Translations under genes and position numbers: made by a program
Assembly (NCBI RefSeq): GCF_037104765.1
Contig: NZ_JBAWSY010000019.1
Location: 1-64,000, forward strand
Length of the DNA: 64,000 nucleotides
Direction of reading: 5' to 3'
Source of the DNA: Psychrobacillus mangrovi
Lineage (GTDB): Bacteria; Bacillota; Bacilli; Bacillales_A; Planococcaceae
Shown here: positions 45,101 to 54,525 of the stretch, in pieces
How the letters are laid out: every line of letters starts with the position of its first letter
Numbering within the stretch: the first letter of the stretch is position 1
Notes under the pieces: generated by a model
Told to the model about the DNA's origin: nothing
The model's input: the letters and a program-made list of their open reading frames with translations, nothing else
Database searches by the model: none

Positions 45101-45937
45101 TTATTTTTTAAAATTCCATTGATTATTATCATAACGATTTTTTTGCAGCTCGTTTACGTATAATTCTTGTTCTTCTGATAGGGTAAATTCTACTAATTCA
45201 ATCTGCAACGCATCTTCAAATCCTTTTTTGAATGCTTTTTTACACTCGTCGATTGTTACAGGATTTTGACTAATTTTGTTGATGGCCACAGCTTTTTTAG
45301 ATAAGCTAGCTTTTACTCTATCACGTAGAGCATCAGAAGAAAATTTAAATGTCTGGATAAGTTTATCTTCATCAAGATCTAACAAGATCGCACCATGCTG
45401 TAAAATAACGCCTTTTTGACGTGTTTGAGCACTTCCAGCAACCTTTTTTCCTTCTACTACTAATTCATACCAGCTAGGTGAATCAAAGCAGACAGCGGAT
45501 TTAGGTTTCTTTAGATTTTGCTTTTTCTCTTCTGTGTCTGGAATGGAAAAGTAAGCATCTAAACCGAGATTTTGAAAACCAAGTAATAAGCCTTCACTTA
45601 TCACACGATAAGCTTCTGTCACGGTTGCTGGCATATCCGGATAGCTCTCGGTGACAATTACGCTATATGTTAGCTCGTGTTCATGGAGTACGCCTCTTCC
45701 TCCAGTAGGTCTACGAACAAACCCGAGGCCCAAACGATTTACTGCATCTAAATCTATTTCTTTTTCAACAGATTGAAAATAACCGATCGATAGAGTTGCT
45801 GGATTCCATTCATAAAAGCGAATTACTGGTGGAATCAACCCTTCACTATGCCAATCTAGTAAAGCCTCATCAAGTGCCATGTTATAAGATGGACTACAAG
45901 GTCCGGAATTAATAAAGTACCATTTTGTCTTTTCCAT
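45101..45937 (-). CDS. lipM: Octanoyl-[GcvH]:protein octanoyltransferase LipM
   Basis: This 278-residue biotin/lipoate-ligase-fold enzyme moves octanoate from acyl carrier protein to GcvH, starting lipoate synthesis. NMALDEALLDWH, the substrate loop FVRRPTGGRGVLHEHELTYSV, the catalytic Cys in SAVCFDSPSWYELVVEGKKVAGSAQTR and GAILLDLD are visible. Length equals B. subtilis LipM. Proximity to the gcv genes is conserved and fits its job in supplying lipoate to glycine cleavage and keto acid dehydrogenases. Confidence 0.95.
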   Translation of the reverse strand: MEKTKWYFINSGPCSPSYNMALDEALLDWHSEGLIPPVIRFYEWNPATLSIGYFQSVEKEIDLDAVNRLGLGFVRRPTGGRGVLHEHELTYSVIVTESYPDMPATVTEAYRVISEGLLLGFQNLGLDAYFSIPDTEEKKQNLKKPKSAVCFDSPSWYELVVEGKKVAGSAQTRQKGVILQHGAILLDLDEDKLIQTFKFSSDALRDRVKASLSKKAVAINKISQNPVTIDECKKAFKKGFEDALQIELVEFTLSEEQELYVNELQKNRYDNNQWNFKK

Positions 45938-46039
45938 CGAATCTTCCCCCTAACAACGTTATTCATTTTATCAAATAGATTGAATTGTATCTAGTTAATC
46001 TTTTATAATGAATAAGGAAACATAGAAAGGGGAAAGACC

Positions 46040-46423
46040 GTGTCTACTACTTTATACTTTTTAATAGCAGTAATTGTTGTGTTATTAGTTTATGCTGGTG
46101 TTCAAGCATTCCGACTAAAAAAAGCAGTTACAAACCTTACGCAAGAACAATTCATTGAGGGATATCGAAAAGCTCAATTAATCGACGTAAGAGAACCAAA
46201 AGAATTTGATGCAGGTCATATTCTAGGAGCTAGAAATATTCCATCTTCTCAGCTTCGACAACGTTTTAAAGAAATTCGTCCTGATAAACCAGTTTATCTA
46301 TATGATCAAAACGGTGCAAGAAGCGCACGCGCAGCCATGTTCCTTAAGAAAAAAGGATATACCCAATTAAACCAACTTCAAGGCGGATTCAAAACTTGGA
46401 CTGGTAAAATTAAATCTAAATAA
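46040..46423 (+). CDS. yqhL: Membrane-anchored rhodanese-domain protein (YqhL)
   Basis: This 127-residue protein has an N-terminal membrane helix (residues 4-22) followed by a rhodanese domain: LIDVREPKEFDAGHILGARNIP, then VYLYDQNGARSARAAMFLKKKGY. The position where the catalytic Cys normally stands (CxxGxRS) is occupied by D (DQNGARS), so sulfurtransferase activity is unlikely by the usual mechanism. The GTG follows AAAGGGGAAAG. It is divergent from lipM, as in B. subtilis. Confidence 0.92.
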   Translation: MSTTLYFLIAVIVVLLVYAGVQAFRLKKAVTNLTQEQFIEGYRKAQLIDVREPKEFDAGHILGARNIPSSQLRQRFKEIRPDKPVYLYDQNGARSARAAMFLKKKGYTQLNQLQGGFKTWTGKIKSK

Positions 46424-46428
46424 TATAT

Positions 46429-46462
46429 AAAGGTTCTTCTTTTCATTAGAGGAACCTTTTTT
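46429..46462 (+). terminator. Terminator of yqhL
   Basis: AAAGGTTC-TTC pairs with GAG-GAACCTTT followed by six Ts, directly after the yqhL stop. Confidence 0.82.
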
Positions 46463-46497
46463 CTTTCAACACTCACTAAATTTTCTGGAGGTATAGA

Positions 46498-47766
46498 ATG
46501 AAAGAGAAAACGTTATTTTCACATCACGAGGATTTTAGAACTACTCTCCCTAATTATGAGGACTTTGCACTTGTTTCCAAAAGGATTATTTGGGCCTTAA
46601 ATGAAAGAAAACAAGGTGATTGGAAAAATATTTCAATCGGAGAAACAATAACTCAACTTGATGCAAACTTACTTGATATGATGGAAAAAAACTTATTAAC
46701 CTATGAAACACTTGGCTATATATTCGAAACGCAGCCTTTAGGTAAAATTGTAAGTAAATCTTCTCTAAATGTAGGCACAGGTTTAGAAATTACCGAAACC
46801 TTTGAAAATAAACTTATCTACTTTCCAGAATATGATGTAGGAATGACATTATCATTTAACTATTCATCAAGTCATAGTTGGCCTGAATATCGTTTCTTTT
46901 CTCTGTCAGCAGAAAAAGCACTTATATTTTTAAACGAAATCAACGAAAAGTTAAGACAATTACTCATGCAATCCATTACTTATTTAGTTGATACAGAAAA
47001 TGGAGTCCAACGAAGAAATTATGGCGAACAAGCTGTTGTAAATAGAGAAGACGTATTATTAGCAGATAGTATTAAGCAAGATATATTTCGTTCTATCGAT
47101 GAATTCTTTAAGCAAGACGGACAATTCTTCAAAGAATATGGCTTACCCTATAAAAGAGGAATTTTACTGTATGGTAGTCCTGGTAACGGAAAAACAACCT
47201 TGGTTAAATCTATTACAGGCTCAACAAAAGCACCGGTTGTTTATTGGCAAATAACTGAGTTTACTGGAAGTCACTCAATTCAGGAAGTCTTTGGCATCGT
47301 TACAAGACTTGCCCCTGCAATTCTTGTTATCGAAGATATCGATTCCATGCCTGAATACACGAGATCCGTCTTTTTAAACACGCTAGATGGCGTTCAATCT
47401 CGAGAAGGGTTATTTATCATCGGAACGACAAACTACCCGGAAAAAATCGATCCTGCGCTTATAAATAGAGCTGGACGTTTTGACCGTGCATACGAAATAC
47501 CATCTCCTTCGGATAAAGTACGAGAACACTACTTGCGAAAGTTAGATATTAAACATATTTTTACGGATGAACAATTTACAGATATGGCTAGACGCTCTAA
47601 AGGACTTTCCGTGTCTCAACTGAACGAATTGTACATGTCGGTTGCGTTGAATTGGCATTATGATGGAAAACTGGCATATGAAGAGCGAATTGAAGAGTTG
47701 CTAAAACAAAACAAAAGATCCATGAAAAAAGAATGGGAGAATGACGAACATTCTATTGGATTTTAA
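46498..47766 (+). CDS. AAA-family ATPase (YjoB-like)
   Basis: This 422-residue protein has a poorly known N-terminal half (1-190) and one AAA domain: Walker A LLYGSPGNGKTTLVKSI near 228, Walker B APAILVIEDIDSM near 280, sensor 1 GTTNYPEKIDPALINRAGRFDRAYEIP with the Arg finger region, and a small helical lid. Length and layout resemble YjoB of B. subtilis, a sigma-W-controlled AAA protein with chaperone-like behaviour; BCS1-type proteins share this AAA class. GGAGGTATAG precedes the ATG. It is a single gene. Confidence 0.85.
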   Translation: MKEKTLFSHHEDFRTTLPNYEDFALVSKRIIWALNERKQGDWKNISIGETITQLDANLLDMMEKNLLTYETLGYIFETQPLGKIVSKSSLNVGTGLEITETFENKLIYFPEYDVGMTLSFNYSSSHSWPEYRFFSLSAEKALIFLNEINEKLRQLLMQSITYLVDTENGVQRRNYGEQAVVNREDVLLADSIKQDIFRSIDEFFKQDGQFFKEYGLPYKRGILLYGSPGNGKTTLVKSITGSTKAPVVYWQITEFTGSHSIQEVFGIVTRLAPAILVIEDIDSMPEYTRSVFLNTLDGVQSREGLFIIGTTNYPEKIDPALINRAGRFDRAYEIPSPSDKVREHYLRKLDIKHIFTDEQFTDMARRSKGLSVSQLNELYMSVALNWHYDGKLAYEERIEELLKQNKRSMKKEWENDEHSIGF

Positions 47767-47858
47767 ATCAAAGAAGAAAATAGGTTCTATTGGACATATT
47801 AGACTGTGGACATTATATTCTATAGTTTAGTAGATTATATTGTTCATGGAATCATTCA

Positions 47859-47984
47859 GTTGATTGAAACGGAGGGCGGCGACTCCAGCGGGAATAGCGT
47901 GTTCAGGTGAGACCCCGCAGGAGCTAGCGACGAGGAGGCTCACGGACCGCCCGCGGAAAGCGTCCGACCGCAGTGGAAATGAAC
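47859..47984. repeat. Interspersed GC-rich palindromic element
   Basis: The element runs from GTTGATTGAAACGGAGGGCGG to GCAGTGGAAATGAAC, with inner motifs GGCGACTCCAGCGGGAATAGCG, GACCCCGCAGGAGC and GCGGAAAGCGTCCG. The ends are imperfect inverted repeats. It shares its ends and two inner motifs with the copy at 17639-17793. The GC content is far above that of its surroundings. Confidence 0.75.
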
Positions 47985-48256
47985 GATGAGTTTTATTTCA
48001 AAATGGATAGATAAACATTGCAGTTAAGCACTACTTTCGAAGTGATGTACCGGAATGACGAAAAAACAAATCAAGGATGGACAACCTTAAGAGTTCTTAA
48101 AAATTGGCCATGAAGACGATACTAACTATTGCTGCAATTTATATAAATAAATTCGCCACTTGCACAGCCCAAACAGCAATATATTGAAAAATACTTGAAG
48201 AGTATGCCTTGCAAAAACACATCTTTTGTTTACCTAAAAAAACATATTAAAAAGAC

Positions 48257-48292
48257 AAAAGGTATCGAGAGGACACCCTCTTGATACCTTTT
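48257..48292. terminator. Hairpin AAAAGGTATC...GATACCTTTT
   Basis: A 16-bp stem with a 4-base loop lies in the convergent gap between the AAA gene and gcvPB. It can end the plus-strand transcript (T4 then GCC) or back up gcvPB termination. Confidence 0.6.
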
Positions 48293-48303
48293 GCCGACAG
48301 TCT

Positions 48304-48332
48304 GAAAAGCGATCCATCTCGGATCGCTTTTC
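48304..48332 (-). terminator. Terminator of the gcv operon
   Basis: GAAAAGCGATCC and GGATCGCTTTTC form a perfect 12-bp stem, six bases after the gcvPB stop. Confidence 0.85.
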
Positions 48333-48337
48333 TATTA

Positions 48338-49798
48338 TTAAGCTTTAGTATAGCGTAACACTGGATGACGGGCAGCTTTCGTCTCGTCTAAGCGGTTGAT
48401 TACTGTCGTATGTGGTGCATTTTGAACGATTTCAGGATTTTCTTCTACTTCTTTTGCAATTTGTATCATTGCATCACAGAAAGCATCTAATGTTTCTTTT
48501 GATTCTGTTTCTGTCGGCTCGATCATCATACCTTCTTCTACATTTAATGGGAAGTAGATTGTCGGAGGATGATATCCGAAGTCAAGCAGACGTTTTGCCA
48601 TATCAAGAGTCCGAACCCCTAATTTCTTTTGGCGACGACCACTAAGTACAAATTCGTGCTTACAATGGCGATTATATGGTAAATCAAAATGCGCTTCTAA
48701 ACGTCTCATCATATAGTTTGCATTTAAAACTGCGTATTCAGTTACAGCTTTAAGACCATCTGGACCCATTGAACGAATGTAAGTATATGCACGAACATTA
48801 ATTCCAAAGTTGCCGTAGAATGGTTTTACACGACCAATTGTCTGTGGACGATTATAGTCAAATTTATACTGATCATTTTCTTTTACAAGAACTGGGCTTG
48901 GTAGGAATGGAATAAGATCAGCTTTAACTCCAACTGGGCCTGAACCCGGACCACCGCCACCATGAGGACCTGTAAATGTTTTATGCAGGTTTAAATGAAC
49001 GCAGTCAAAGCCCATATCTCCAGGACGCGCTTTAGACATAACTGCATTTAAGTTAGCTCCATCATAGTAAAGTTTTCCACCCACTCCATGAATGATTTCA
49101 GCTAATTCTAGAATACTTTCCTCAAATAACCCAAGCGTATTAGGGTTTGTAAGCATAAGAGCTGCTGTATCTGGACCAGCTACACGACGAAGATCCTCTA
49201 AATCTACTAATCCATTTTCGTCAGACTTCACTGTAATAGTTTCAAAACCTGCAACAGTAGCAGATGCTGGATTTGTACCATGTGCGGAGTCAGGGACAAT
49301 TACTTTTGTACGTTGTGAATCTCCATTTGCTTCATGGAAAGCACGAATCATCATTAAAGCAGTCCATTCTCCGTGTGCACCAGCAGCTGGTTGTAAGGTT
49401 ACTTCATCCATACCAGTAATTTCTACTAAATGTTCTTGCAAATCATACATCAATTCCATTGCACCCTGTACAGTTGACTCGTCTTGTAATGGGTGTACGT
49501 TTGCGAATCCAGGGAAACGTGCTACTGATTCGTTAATTTTTGGATTGTATTTCATCGTACAAGATCCAAGTGGATAGAAACCAGTATCTACACCATGGTT
49601 ACGGTTGGATAGAGCTGTATAGTGTCGCATTATATCAAGCTCTGATACTTCTGGTAGTTCCGCTTCTTCTTCACGAAGCAAGCCCTGTGGTAACAAAGAA
49701 TTAATATCTATTTCTGGCACATCTAGTTCAGGTAGGCTATACCCTACACGACCTTCTTTTGTCATTTCAAAAATTAGTGGTTGGTTATCCTTATGCAT
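48338..49798 (-). CDS. gcvPB: Glycine dehydrogenase (decarboxylating) subunit 2
   Basis: This 486-residue PLP-binding half of the P-protein decarboxylates glycine and passes the aminomethyl group to GcvH. The PLP Lys is in NLHKTFTGPHGGGGPGSGPVG; other blocks are GSCTMKYNPKINE, PAAGAHGEWTALMMIRAFH and PDSAHGTNPASATVAGFE. The frame opens at 49828, but the ATG at 49798 follows GGGGGCTC and gives the family length. It overlaps gcvPA by eight bases. Confidence 0.97.
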   Translation of the reverse strand: MHKDNQPLIFEMTKEGRVGYSLPELDVPEIDINSLLPQGLLREEEAELPEVSELDIMRHYTALSNRNHGVDTGFYPLGSCTMKYNPKINESVARFPGFANVHPLQDESTVQGAMELMYDLQEHLVEITGMDEVTLQPAAGAHGEWTALMMIRAFHEANGDSQRTKVIVPDSAHGTNPASATVAGFETITVKSDENGLVDLEDLRRVAGPDTAALMLTNPNTLGLFEESILELAEIIHGVGGKLYYDGANLNAVMSKARPGDMGFDCVHLNLHKTFTGPHGGGGPGSGPVGVKADLIPFLPSPVLVKENDQYKFDYNRPQTIGRVKPFYGNFGINVRAYTYIRSMGPDGLKAVTEYAVLNANYMMRRLEAHFDLPYNRHCKHEFVLSGRRQKKLGVRTLDMAKRLLDFGYHPPTIYFPLNVEEGMMIEPTETESKETLDAFCDAMIQIAKEVEENPEIVQNAPHTTVINRLDETKAARHPVLRYTKA

Positions 49799-51140
49799 AA
49801 AGAGCCCCCATTTCTTGCACGAGTGCATCTATTTCTTCTTTTGTTCGTTGCTCTGTAACCGCAATTAATACATGACTTTTAAGGTCAGAGATAACACGGC
49901 CTAAGTCGAAACCACCGATAATTCCTTTATCAAGAAGTGTTTTGTTTGCATCTGCTACAGAACCATCTACTTTAACAACGATTTCATTGAAATGAGGACC
50001 TTGGAAAGGAACTTCAAATCCAGCTTTTTCAAATGCTTGTTTTGCATAATGTGTCTTAGTAATATTTTGAATAGCCATTTCTTTTACACCTTTTTTACCA
50101 AGTGCAGTCATTGCTACTGAAGCGGCAAGTGCATTTAACGCTTGGTTTGAGCAGATATTAGAAGTTGCTTTGTCACGTCGAATATGTTGTTCACGAGCTT
50201 GTAATGTTAAAACATACCCACGGCGTCCTTCTTCATCTGTCGTTTCCCCTACCAAACGACCAGGTACTTTACGCATAAGTTTTGATGAAACAGCAAAGAA
50301 ACCACAATGCGGTCCGCCGAATGCTTCAGAAATACCAAAAGGTTGTGCATCCCCAACTGTAATATCAGCACCAAATTTTCCTGGAGGCGTTAAAGCTCCA
50401 AGAGCAAGTGGATTTGCAGAAACAACAAACAATGCTTTTTGATCATGTGTTAGTTTCTCTACATTTGCTAAATCTTCAATTTGTCCAAAGAAATTAGGAT
50501 ACTGGACTAACACTGCTGCTGTCTCTTCATCTACTAGTTCCTCTAATTTACCTAGGTCAGTCACACCATCCTTTGTAGGAATCGTAACAACTTGCACGTT
50601 TTGACCTTTTGCATACATTTTCACTACGTCAATATACTCTGGATGAACAGCTTCAGAAACTAATAATTTTTTTCTGCGAGTGTGACCAGCTGCCAAGTTA
50701 CCAGCTTCCGCAAGTGCAGTACCACCGTCATACATGGAAGAGTTTGCAAGATCCATACCTGTAAGCTCACAAATCATCGTTTGAAATTCAAAAATAGCCT
50801 GTAATTCACCTTGAGAAATCTCCGGTTGATAAGGTGTATAAGCAGTATAAAATTCAGATCTTGAAATAACGTGATCTACGATTGTAGGCTTAAAGTGATC
50901 GTATACACCGGCACCAAGAAAGGAAGCATACTTTTTGCTGTGAGCATTTTTATCAGCAAGAACAGATAATTCTTTTAACAAAGCAGACTCCGCTTTTGCA
51001 GGTTTAATATTATATTCCCCTTTAAAACGCACTTTCTCCGGAATGTCTGCAAACAATTCATCAACGGAAGAAATGCCGATGACATCTAGCATTTCCTTTT
51101 GATCTTGTTCAGTCATTGGTAAATAACGATGCTTTATCAA
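49791..51140 (-). CDS. gcvPA: Glycine dehydrogenase (decarboxylating) subunit 1
   Basis: This 449-residue N-terminal half of the split P-protein forms the active heterodimer with GcvPB. MIKHRYLPMTEQDQKEMLDVIG, YTPYQPEISQGELQAIFEFQTMICELTGM and GGPHCGFFAVSSKLMRKVPGRLVGET are typical. It lies 22 bases after gcvT. Confidence 0.97.
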   Translation of the reverse strand: MIKHRYLPMTEQDQKEMLDVIGISSVDELFADIPEKVRFKGEYNIKPAKAESALLKELSVLADKNAHSKKYASFLGAGVYDHFKPTIVDHVISRSEFYTAYTPYQPEISQGELQAIFEFQTMICELTGMDLANSSMYDGGTALAEAGNLAAGHTRRKKLLVSEAVHPEYIDVVKMYAKGQNVQVVTIPTKDGVTDLGKLEELVDEETAAVLVQYPNFFGQIEDLANVEKLTHDQKALFVVSANPLALGALTPPGKFGADITVGDAQPFGISEAFGGPHCGFFAVSSKLMRKVPGRLVGETTDEEGRRGYVLTLQAREQHIRRDKATSNICSNQALNALAASVAMTALGKKGVKEMAIQNITKTHYAKQAFEKAGFEVPFQGPHFNEIVVKVDGSVADANKTLLDKGIIGGFDLGRVISDLKSHVLIAVTEQRTKEEIDALVQEMGALYA

Positions 51141-51162
51141 ATGGACAACCTCTTTCTTTGTC

Positions 51163-52266
51163 TTATTTTTCTCTTCTGTAAAATGGAGTAGTAACGGTAA
51201 CCGCTTTTAAACGTTTGTTTCTTATTTCAACTTCTAACTCTTTACCGATTTCAGCAAATGTTGCGTCAATTAATGCTAAACCGATATTTTTTTTGAGTGT
51301 TGGCGATTGAGTTCCTGTAGTTACAAACCCAATTTGCTTTTCACCAGCATACACTGGGTACCCAGTACGTGGAATTCCTTTATCAATCATTTCAATTCCA
51401 ATGCTTTTTCTCGGAACACCATTTTCTTTTTGAGCTGCTAAAACTGATTTCCCATTGAAATCTTGTTCTTTTTTAAGTTTAACAACAAAACCTAATCCAG
51501 CTTCAAGTGGTGAAATATCTTTCGAAAGCTCTTGACCGTATAATGGTAAGCAAGCTTCAAATCGTAATGTATCACGCGCACCTAGTCCGCAAGGAAGTAG
51601 CCCATCTTCTTTACCAGCTTCTAAAATGCTGCTCCATAAGTCTCTTACATCTTTACTTGCCGCATAAATTTCGAATCCATCTTCTCCTGTATAGCCCGTA
51701 CGAGATACGAGAACCGATTTTCCTGCTACTTCTACATTGTCAGCAAAACGGAAGAAGCCGATTTCCTCTAAATTTTTGGAAGTAAGCTTTTGTAAAATCG
51801 CTTGCGCAAGTGGGCCTTGTAAAGCAAGTAAACCGTATTCATCGGATTTATTTACTAGTTCTACACCTGCAGTCGCGAATTGTTTCATCCAGTCAAAATC
51901 TTTCTCAATATTCCCTGCATTTACTACTAATAAATAATGGTTATCTTCTACTTTATACACTAATAAATCATCTACAATGCCGCCATCTTCGTAGCACATT
52001 GCTGTATACTGGGCTTGCCCATTTACTAATTTGGAAACATCATTTGTCATTATTTTTTGTAAAAAATCTTCACTTGCTGATCCTTTAACAAAAATTTCTC
52101 CCATATGGGAAACATCAAATAATCCCGCTTTTGTTCTAACTGCAGCATGTTCTTCCTTAATGCTAGAAAATTGGACAGGTAATTCCCATCCACCAAAATC
52201 AATTGTTTTCCCACCATAAGTTGCATAGTCTTCATATAGAGGTGTACGTTTCAACTGTTCTGACAC
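51163..52266 (-). CDS. gcvT: Glycine cleavage T-protein (aminomethyltransferase)
   Basis: This 367-residue tetrahydrofolate-dependent enzyme releases ammonia and forms methylene-THF from GcvH-bound aminomethyl. TPLYEDYATYGGKTIDFGGWELPVQF, FDVSHMGEI, VSRTGYTGEDGFEIY and LGARDTLRFEACLPLYG are visible. The frame continues upstream through the riboswitch, so start choice matters: the GTG at 52266 stands six bases after AGGGGGAG and gives the known N-terminus. It is first gene of gcvT-PA-PB. gcvH is not in this window. Confidence 0.96.
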   Translation of the reverse strand: MSEQLKRTPLYEDYATYGGKTIDFGGWELPVQFSSIKEEHAAVRTKAGLFDVSHMGEIFVKGSASEDFLQKIMTNDVSKLVNGQAQYTAMCYEDGGIVDDLLVYKVEDNHYLLVVNAGNIEKDFDWMKQFATAGVELVNKSDEYGLLALQGPLAQAILQKLTSKNLEEIGFFRFADNVEVAGKSVLVSRTGYTGEDGFEIYAASKDVRDLWSSILEAGKEDGLLPCGLGARDTLRFEACLPLYGQELSKDISPLEAGLGFVVKLKKEQDFNGKSVLAAQKENGVPRKSIGIEMIDKGIPRTGYPVYAGEKQIGFVTTGTQSPTLKKNIGLALIDATFAEIGKELEVEIRNKRLKAVTVTTPFYRREK

Positions 52267-52312
52267 AAAATTCTCCCCCTTTATAATTTTCACACAAAAA
52301 AAGACAGAGTGA

Positions 52313-52520
52313 CCCCTTTTAAAAAAACAGGGGTTCTCTGTCCTGGCACCTGAAAGTTTACCGAAACGGCTTTCCTCTTTGGTGGCTTTGCGTGATACTA
52401 AACGAAAGCACTCTCCAGAGTTGCGTCCTATACGAGTTCTTTTGCCTGAGAGATTCATAAAATACTTTATTTGCTCCTTCGGCGACGCACTAAAGGCGTT
52501 CTCTCCCCGTATACTCATCC
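52313..52520 (-). promoter_or_regulatory. Tandem glycine riboswitch (gcvT type)
   Basis: Two consecutive aptamers lie on the minus strand. The first has GGGGAGAGAACGCC, GGCGACGCACTAAAGGCGTT (plus-strand sense), GCCGAAGGAGCAA and CTCTCAGGCAAAAGAAC. The second has AACTCTGGAGAGTGC, CACCAAAGAGGAAAGCC and CTTTCAGGTGCCAGGACAGAGAAC. CAGG...CCTG with seven Ts follows as the expression platform near 52310-52345. Glycine binding turns on gcv genes in Bacillales. Confidence 0.95.
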
Positions 52521-52635
52521 GCTAAATCTGTATTTATCACTTGCTTTGTCTATATCCTAACATTGAACACAAAAGTAAGCAATACTTTTTAATAAATTAG
52601 TTAAAACACGAACTATTTTTACAATATATTTATTT

Positions 52636-53148
52636 TCATTCGCCTTTAAGCCTATTTACTTGATATCCAGCATACTCTGTAACTTGTCGTAAATGACGAT
52701 TTCCCGTCAATATGGTAATATGTGCAGCTTTTTTATAATTTCTACGTCTTTTCTTATATAGCTGTTCCAGTTCCTCTTTCGTGCTATTTTGAACGACGGG
52801 TCTGTTTTTGTCATTTTTCACTCGCATCCAAATATCTTGAAAAGTAGCATCTAAGTACAAAACCAGCCCGGTTTTTCGCATAATGCGAATATTTTCCTCA
52901 TTCATCGCAACTCCGCCACCCGTAGAAATAATACAGGATTCATTACGAAAGTTTTGAAGAAAATCTGTTTCTATCTTACGAAAATACGCTTCTCCTTCTT
53001 GCTCAAATATTTCGGGTATGGACCTTTTTTCCTTTTTGACAAGCTCTTTATCCATATCATAATAGGGCATCTTCAATAAATAGCTCAGTCTTCTCCCAAC
53101 CGCACTTTTTCCACTACCCATAAACCCAACTAAATATACTTTGTACAC
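52636..53148 (-). CDS. aroK: Shikimate kinase
   Basis: This 170-residue P-loop kinase phosphorylates shikimate in chorismate synthesis. Walker A is VGFMGSGKSAVGRRL, the shikimate-binding Asp is in MPYYDMDKELVK, and the GGG motif is CIISTGGGVAMNEEN; the LID region has RPVVQNSTKEELEQLYKKRR. It lies at the end of the comG genes, a known Bacillales arrangement. Confidence 0.95.
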   Translation of the reverse strand: MYKVYLVGFMGSGKSAVGRRLSYLLKMPYYDMDKELVKKEKRSIPEIFEQEGEAYFRKIETDFLQNFRNESCIISTGGGVAMNEENIRIMRKTGLVLYLDATFQDIWMRVKNDKNRPVVQNSTKEELEQLYKKRRRNYKKAAHITILTGNRHLRQVTEYAGYQVNRLKGE

Positions 53149-53174
53149 GATTCACCAACTCACTGCTACCAGTA

Positions 53175-53369
53175 TTATTTTTTGTTTGCATTGAAAATTT
53201 CTATTCTTTTGATAGTAGCATTAATATTGTTCAATTCCAACGAATCATATGTTCGGTATTTTGATTGATATGCAGCAGAAACAGACAAAATCGAAAGAGA
53301 TACAAATAACAGAAGTAATATAGAAGCAGGTAATAGAACGCCTTTTTCATTCTGAATTAAACGTAACAT
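53175..53369 (-). CDS. comGG: ComGG-like minor pseudopilin, short
   Basis: This 64-residue protein has an N-terminal NEKGVLLPASILLLLFVSLSILSVSAAY helix, like ComGG (which lacks a classic GFTLIE cleavage site). It overlaps comGF by 23 bases and is the last gene of the com set. B. subtilis ComGG is ~124 residues, so this is about half that length. Confidence 0.65.
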   Translation of the reverse strand: MLRLIQNEKGVLLPASILLLLFVSLSILSVSAAYQSKYRTYDSLELNNINATIKRIEIFNANKK

Positions 53370-53802
53370 AAAATGTATGCTCCTTTTTTACTCCATTCAT
53401 AAACTCGACAGAAAAATATAATAGTCGATCTTCTATGCTTGTGTTTATAGTTTTCACCTGAAGTAACATTTGTTCATGACCTACCCTATTTTTTTGTTTA
53501 CGGATTAGATTTTGATAAATTTCTATATCATATTCATCGCCATTCTTTTTAAAACGTATCCCTTTATTTCCTGTTTGCACTATTATCATATCTAAATCGA
53601 TTAAATAGTTTTCAACGTCCTCTACAAACAAAGCCCACTCTGTTTCGGTTGGATTTGTTACTGTTTCCTCCATCAAATATAACCACCCTATAGATATAGC
53701 AAATACATGAGAAAAAAGCATAAGCACAGATAATTGAATGATAGCTTCAATTAAGGTATATCCATTTTCATTATTTTTGTTCAATAAGATATCGATAGGC
53801 AA
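53347..53802 (-). CDS. comGF: ComGF competence pseudopilin
   Basis: This 151-residue minor pseudopilin has the prepilin motif NENGYTLIEAIIQLSVLMLF (cleavage after Gly14) and a ComGF-type C-terminal domain (WALFVEDVENYL, GIRFKKNGDEYDIEIYQNLIRKQKNRVGHEQMLL in part). It overlaps comGE and comGG. Confidence 0.85.
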   Translation of the reverse strand: MPIDILLNKNNENGYTLIEAIIQLSVLMLFSHVFAISIGWLYLMEETVTNPTETEWALFVEDVENYLIDLDMIIVQTGNKGIRFKKNGDEYDIEIYQNLIRKQKNRVGHEQMLLQVKTINTSIEDRLLYFSVEFMNGVKKEHTFYVTFNSE

Positions 53803-54089
53803 TTCATTTTCTCCTCAGTCATCCCTTCATAATTTACACAAATTTGTTGACCATCAATTGAAAATGTATATTCGATTTCGTCAATCCGCATGGAACCATC
53901 TAACAAATTTTCTTCGATGTACATTTTTACACCCTCTTTTATAACTACCGACGAATGATATTTTCTTTTTTTCTCTTCAAGTAGCACTACCATATTACTT
54001 AAAAGAGGTAGTAACGTAGTTGCAATTAGAAAAATTACACTTAAGGCTACGATTGTTTCTGGCCAGGAAAAACCTTTACTGTTAATCAT
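53781..54089 (-). CDS. comGE: ComGE competence pseudopilin
   Basis: This 102-residue minor pseudopilin has the N-terminal SKGFSWPETIVALSVIFLIATTLLPLL helix after a GF cleavage site, followed by a short hydrophilic domain. It overlaps comGD by eight bases. Assignment rests on order and the N-terminal helix. Confidence 0.8.
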   Translation of the reverse strand: MINSKGFSWPETIVALSVIFLIATTLLPLLSNMVVLLEEKKRKYHSSVVIKEGVKMYIEENLLDGSMRIDEIEYTFSIDGQQICVNYEGMTEEKMNCLSISY

Positions 54090-54525
54090 ATCTTAATCTT
54101 CCTTTACCGATATAAACATAAACATTCTTAAATCCGTTCTTTGTTTCGAACAAGAGAGTCCCAAACTCTTTTACGGTTCCATTAGGGTGAAAAACTATTT
54201 CTTTCAAGTAACTATCTTGAGATAATCGTATCCCTTTCGGCATTTCATATTCAAAATATATTTCATTTGCATTTTTTGCTTTATATTTTGTGCCGTTCTC
54301 GAAAAATACTAAACTCATATATTTCCTCTCGGACAAAGCAATACTTTGGAGACTTTGCACATCCAAATGAAATTGTTCAAAAAATCGTTTTTCCTCCATC
54401 CTCTCAAATTTAGAAGTACTTACAAAAATTATAGAGGTAGACATCACCATTACGATAGATAAAACAAGTAGCATTTCGATAAATGTAAATCCATTTTCAC
54501 GCAAAAGGCATTGTTTCATTTTCAA
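54082..54525 (-). CDS. comGD: ComGD competence pseudopilin
   Basis: This 147-residue minor pseudopilin has the prepilin motif ENGFTFIEMLLVLSIVMVMST and a C-terminal beta domain (VFFENGTKYKAKNANEIYFEY, FHPNGTVKEFGTLLFETKNG). Its start overlaps comGC by 29 bases. Confidence 0.88.
   Translation of the reverse strand: MKMKQCLLRENGFTFIEMLLVLSIVMVMSTSIIFVSTSKFERMEEKRFFEQFHLDVQSLQSIALSERKYMSLVFFENGTKYKAKNANEIYFEYEMPKGIRLSQDSYLKEIVFHPNGTVKEFGTLLFETKNGFKNVYVYIGKGRLRYD

Larger units (their letters stand above)
47767..48337. other. Intergenic with GC-rich repeat and terminators
   Basis: No gene. It contains the GC-rich element at 47859-47984 and two hairpins at 48257-48292 and 48304-48332. Confidence 0.5.

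Noticed and set aside
52267..52518. Extended N-terminus of gcvT
   Set aside because: This part is the glycine riboswitch; the frame is open by chance and the real GTG start is at 52266.
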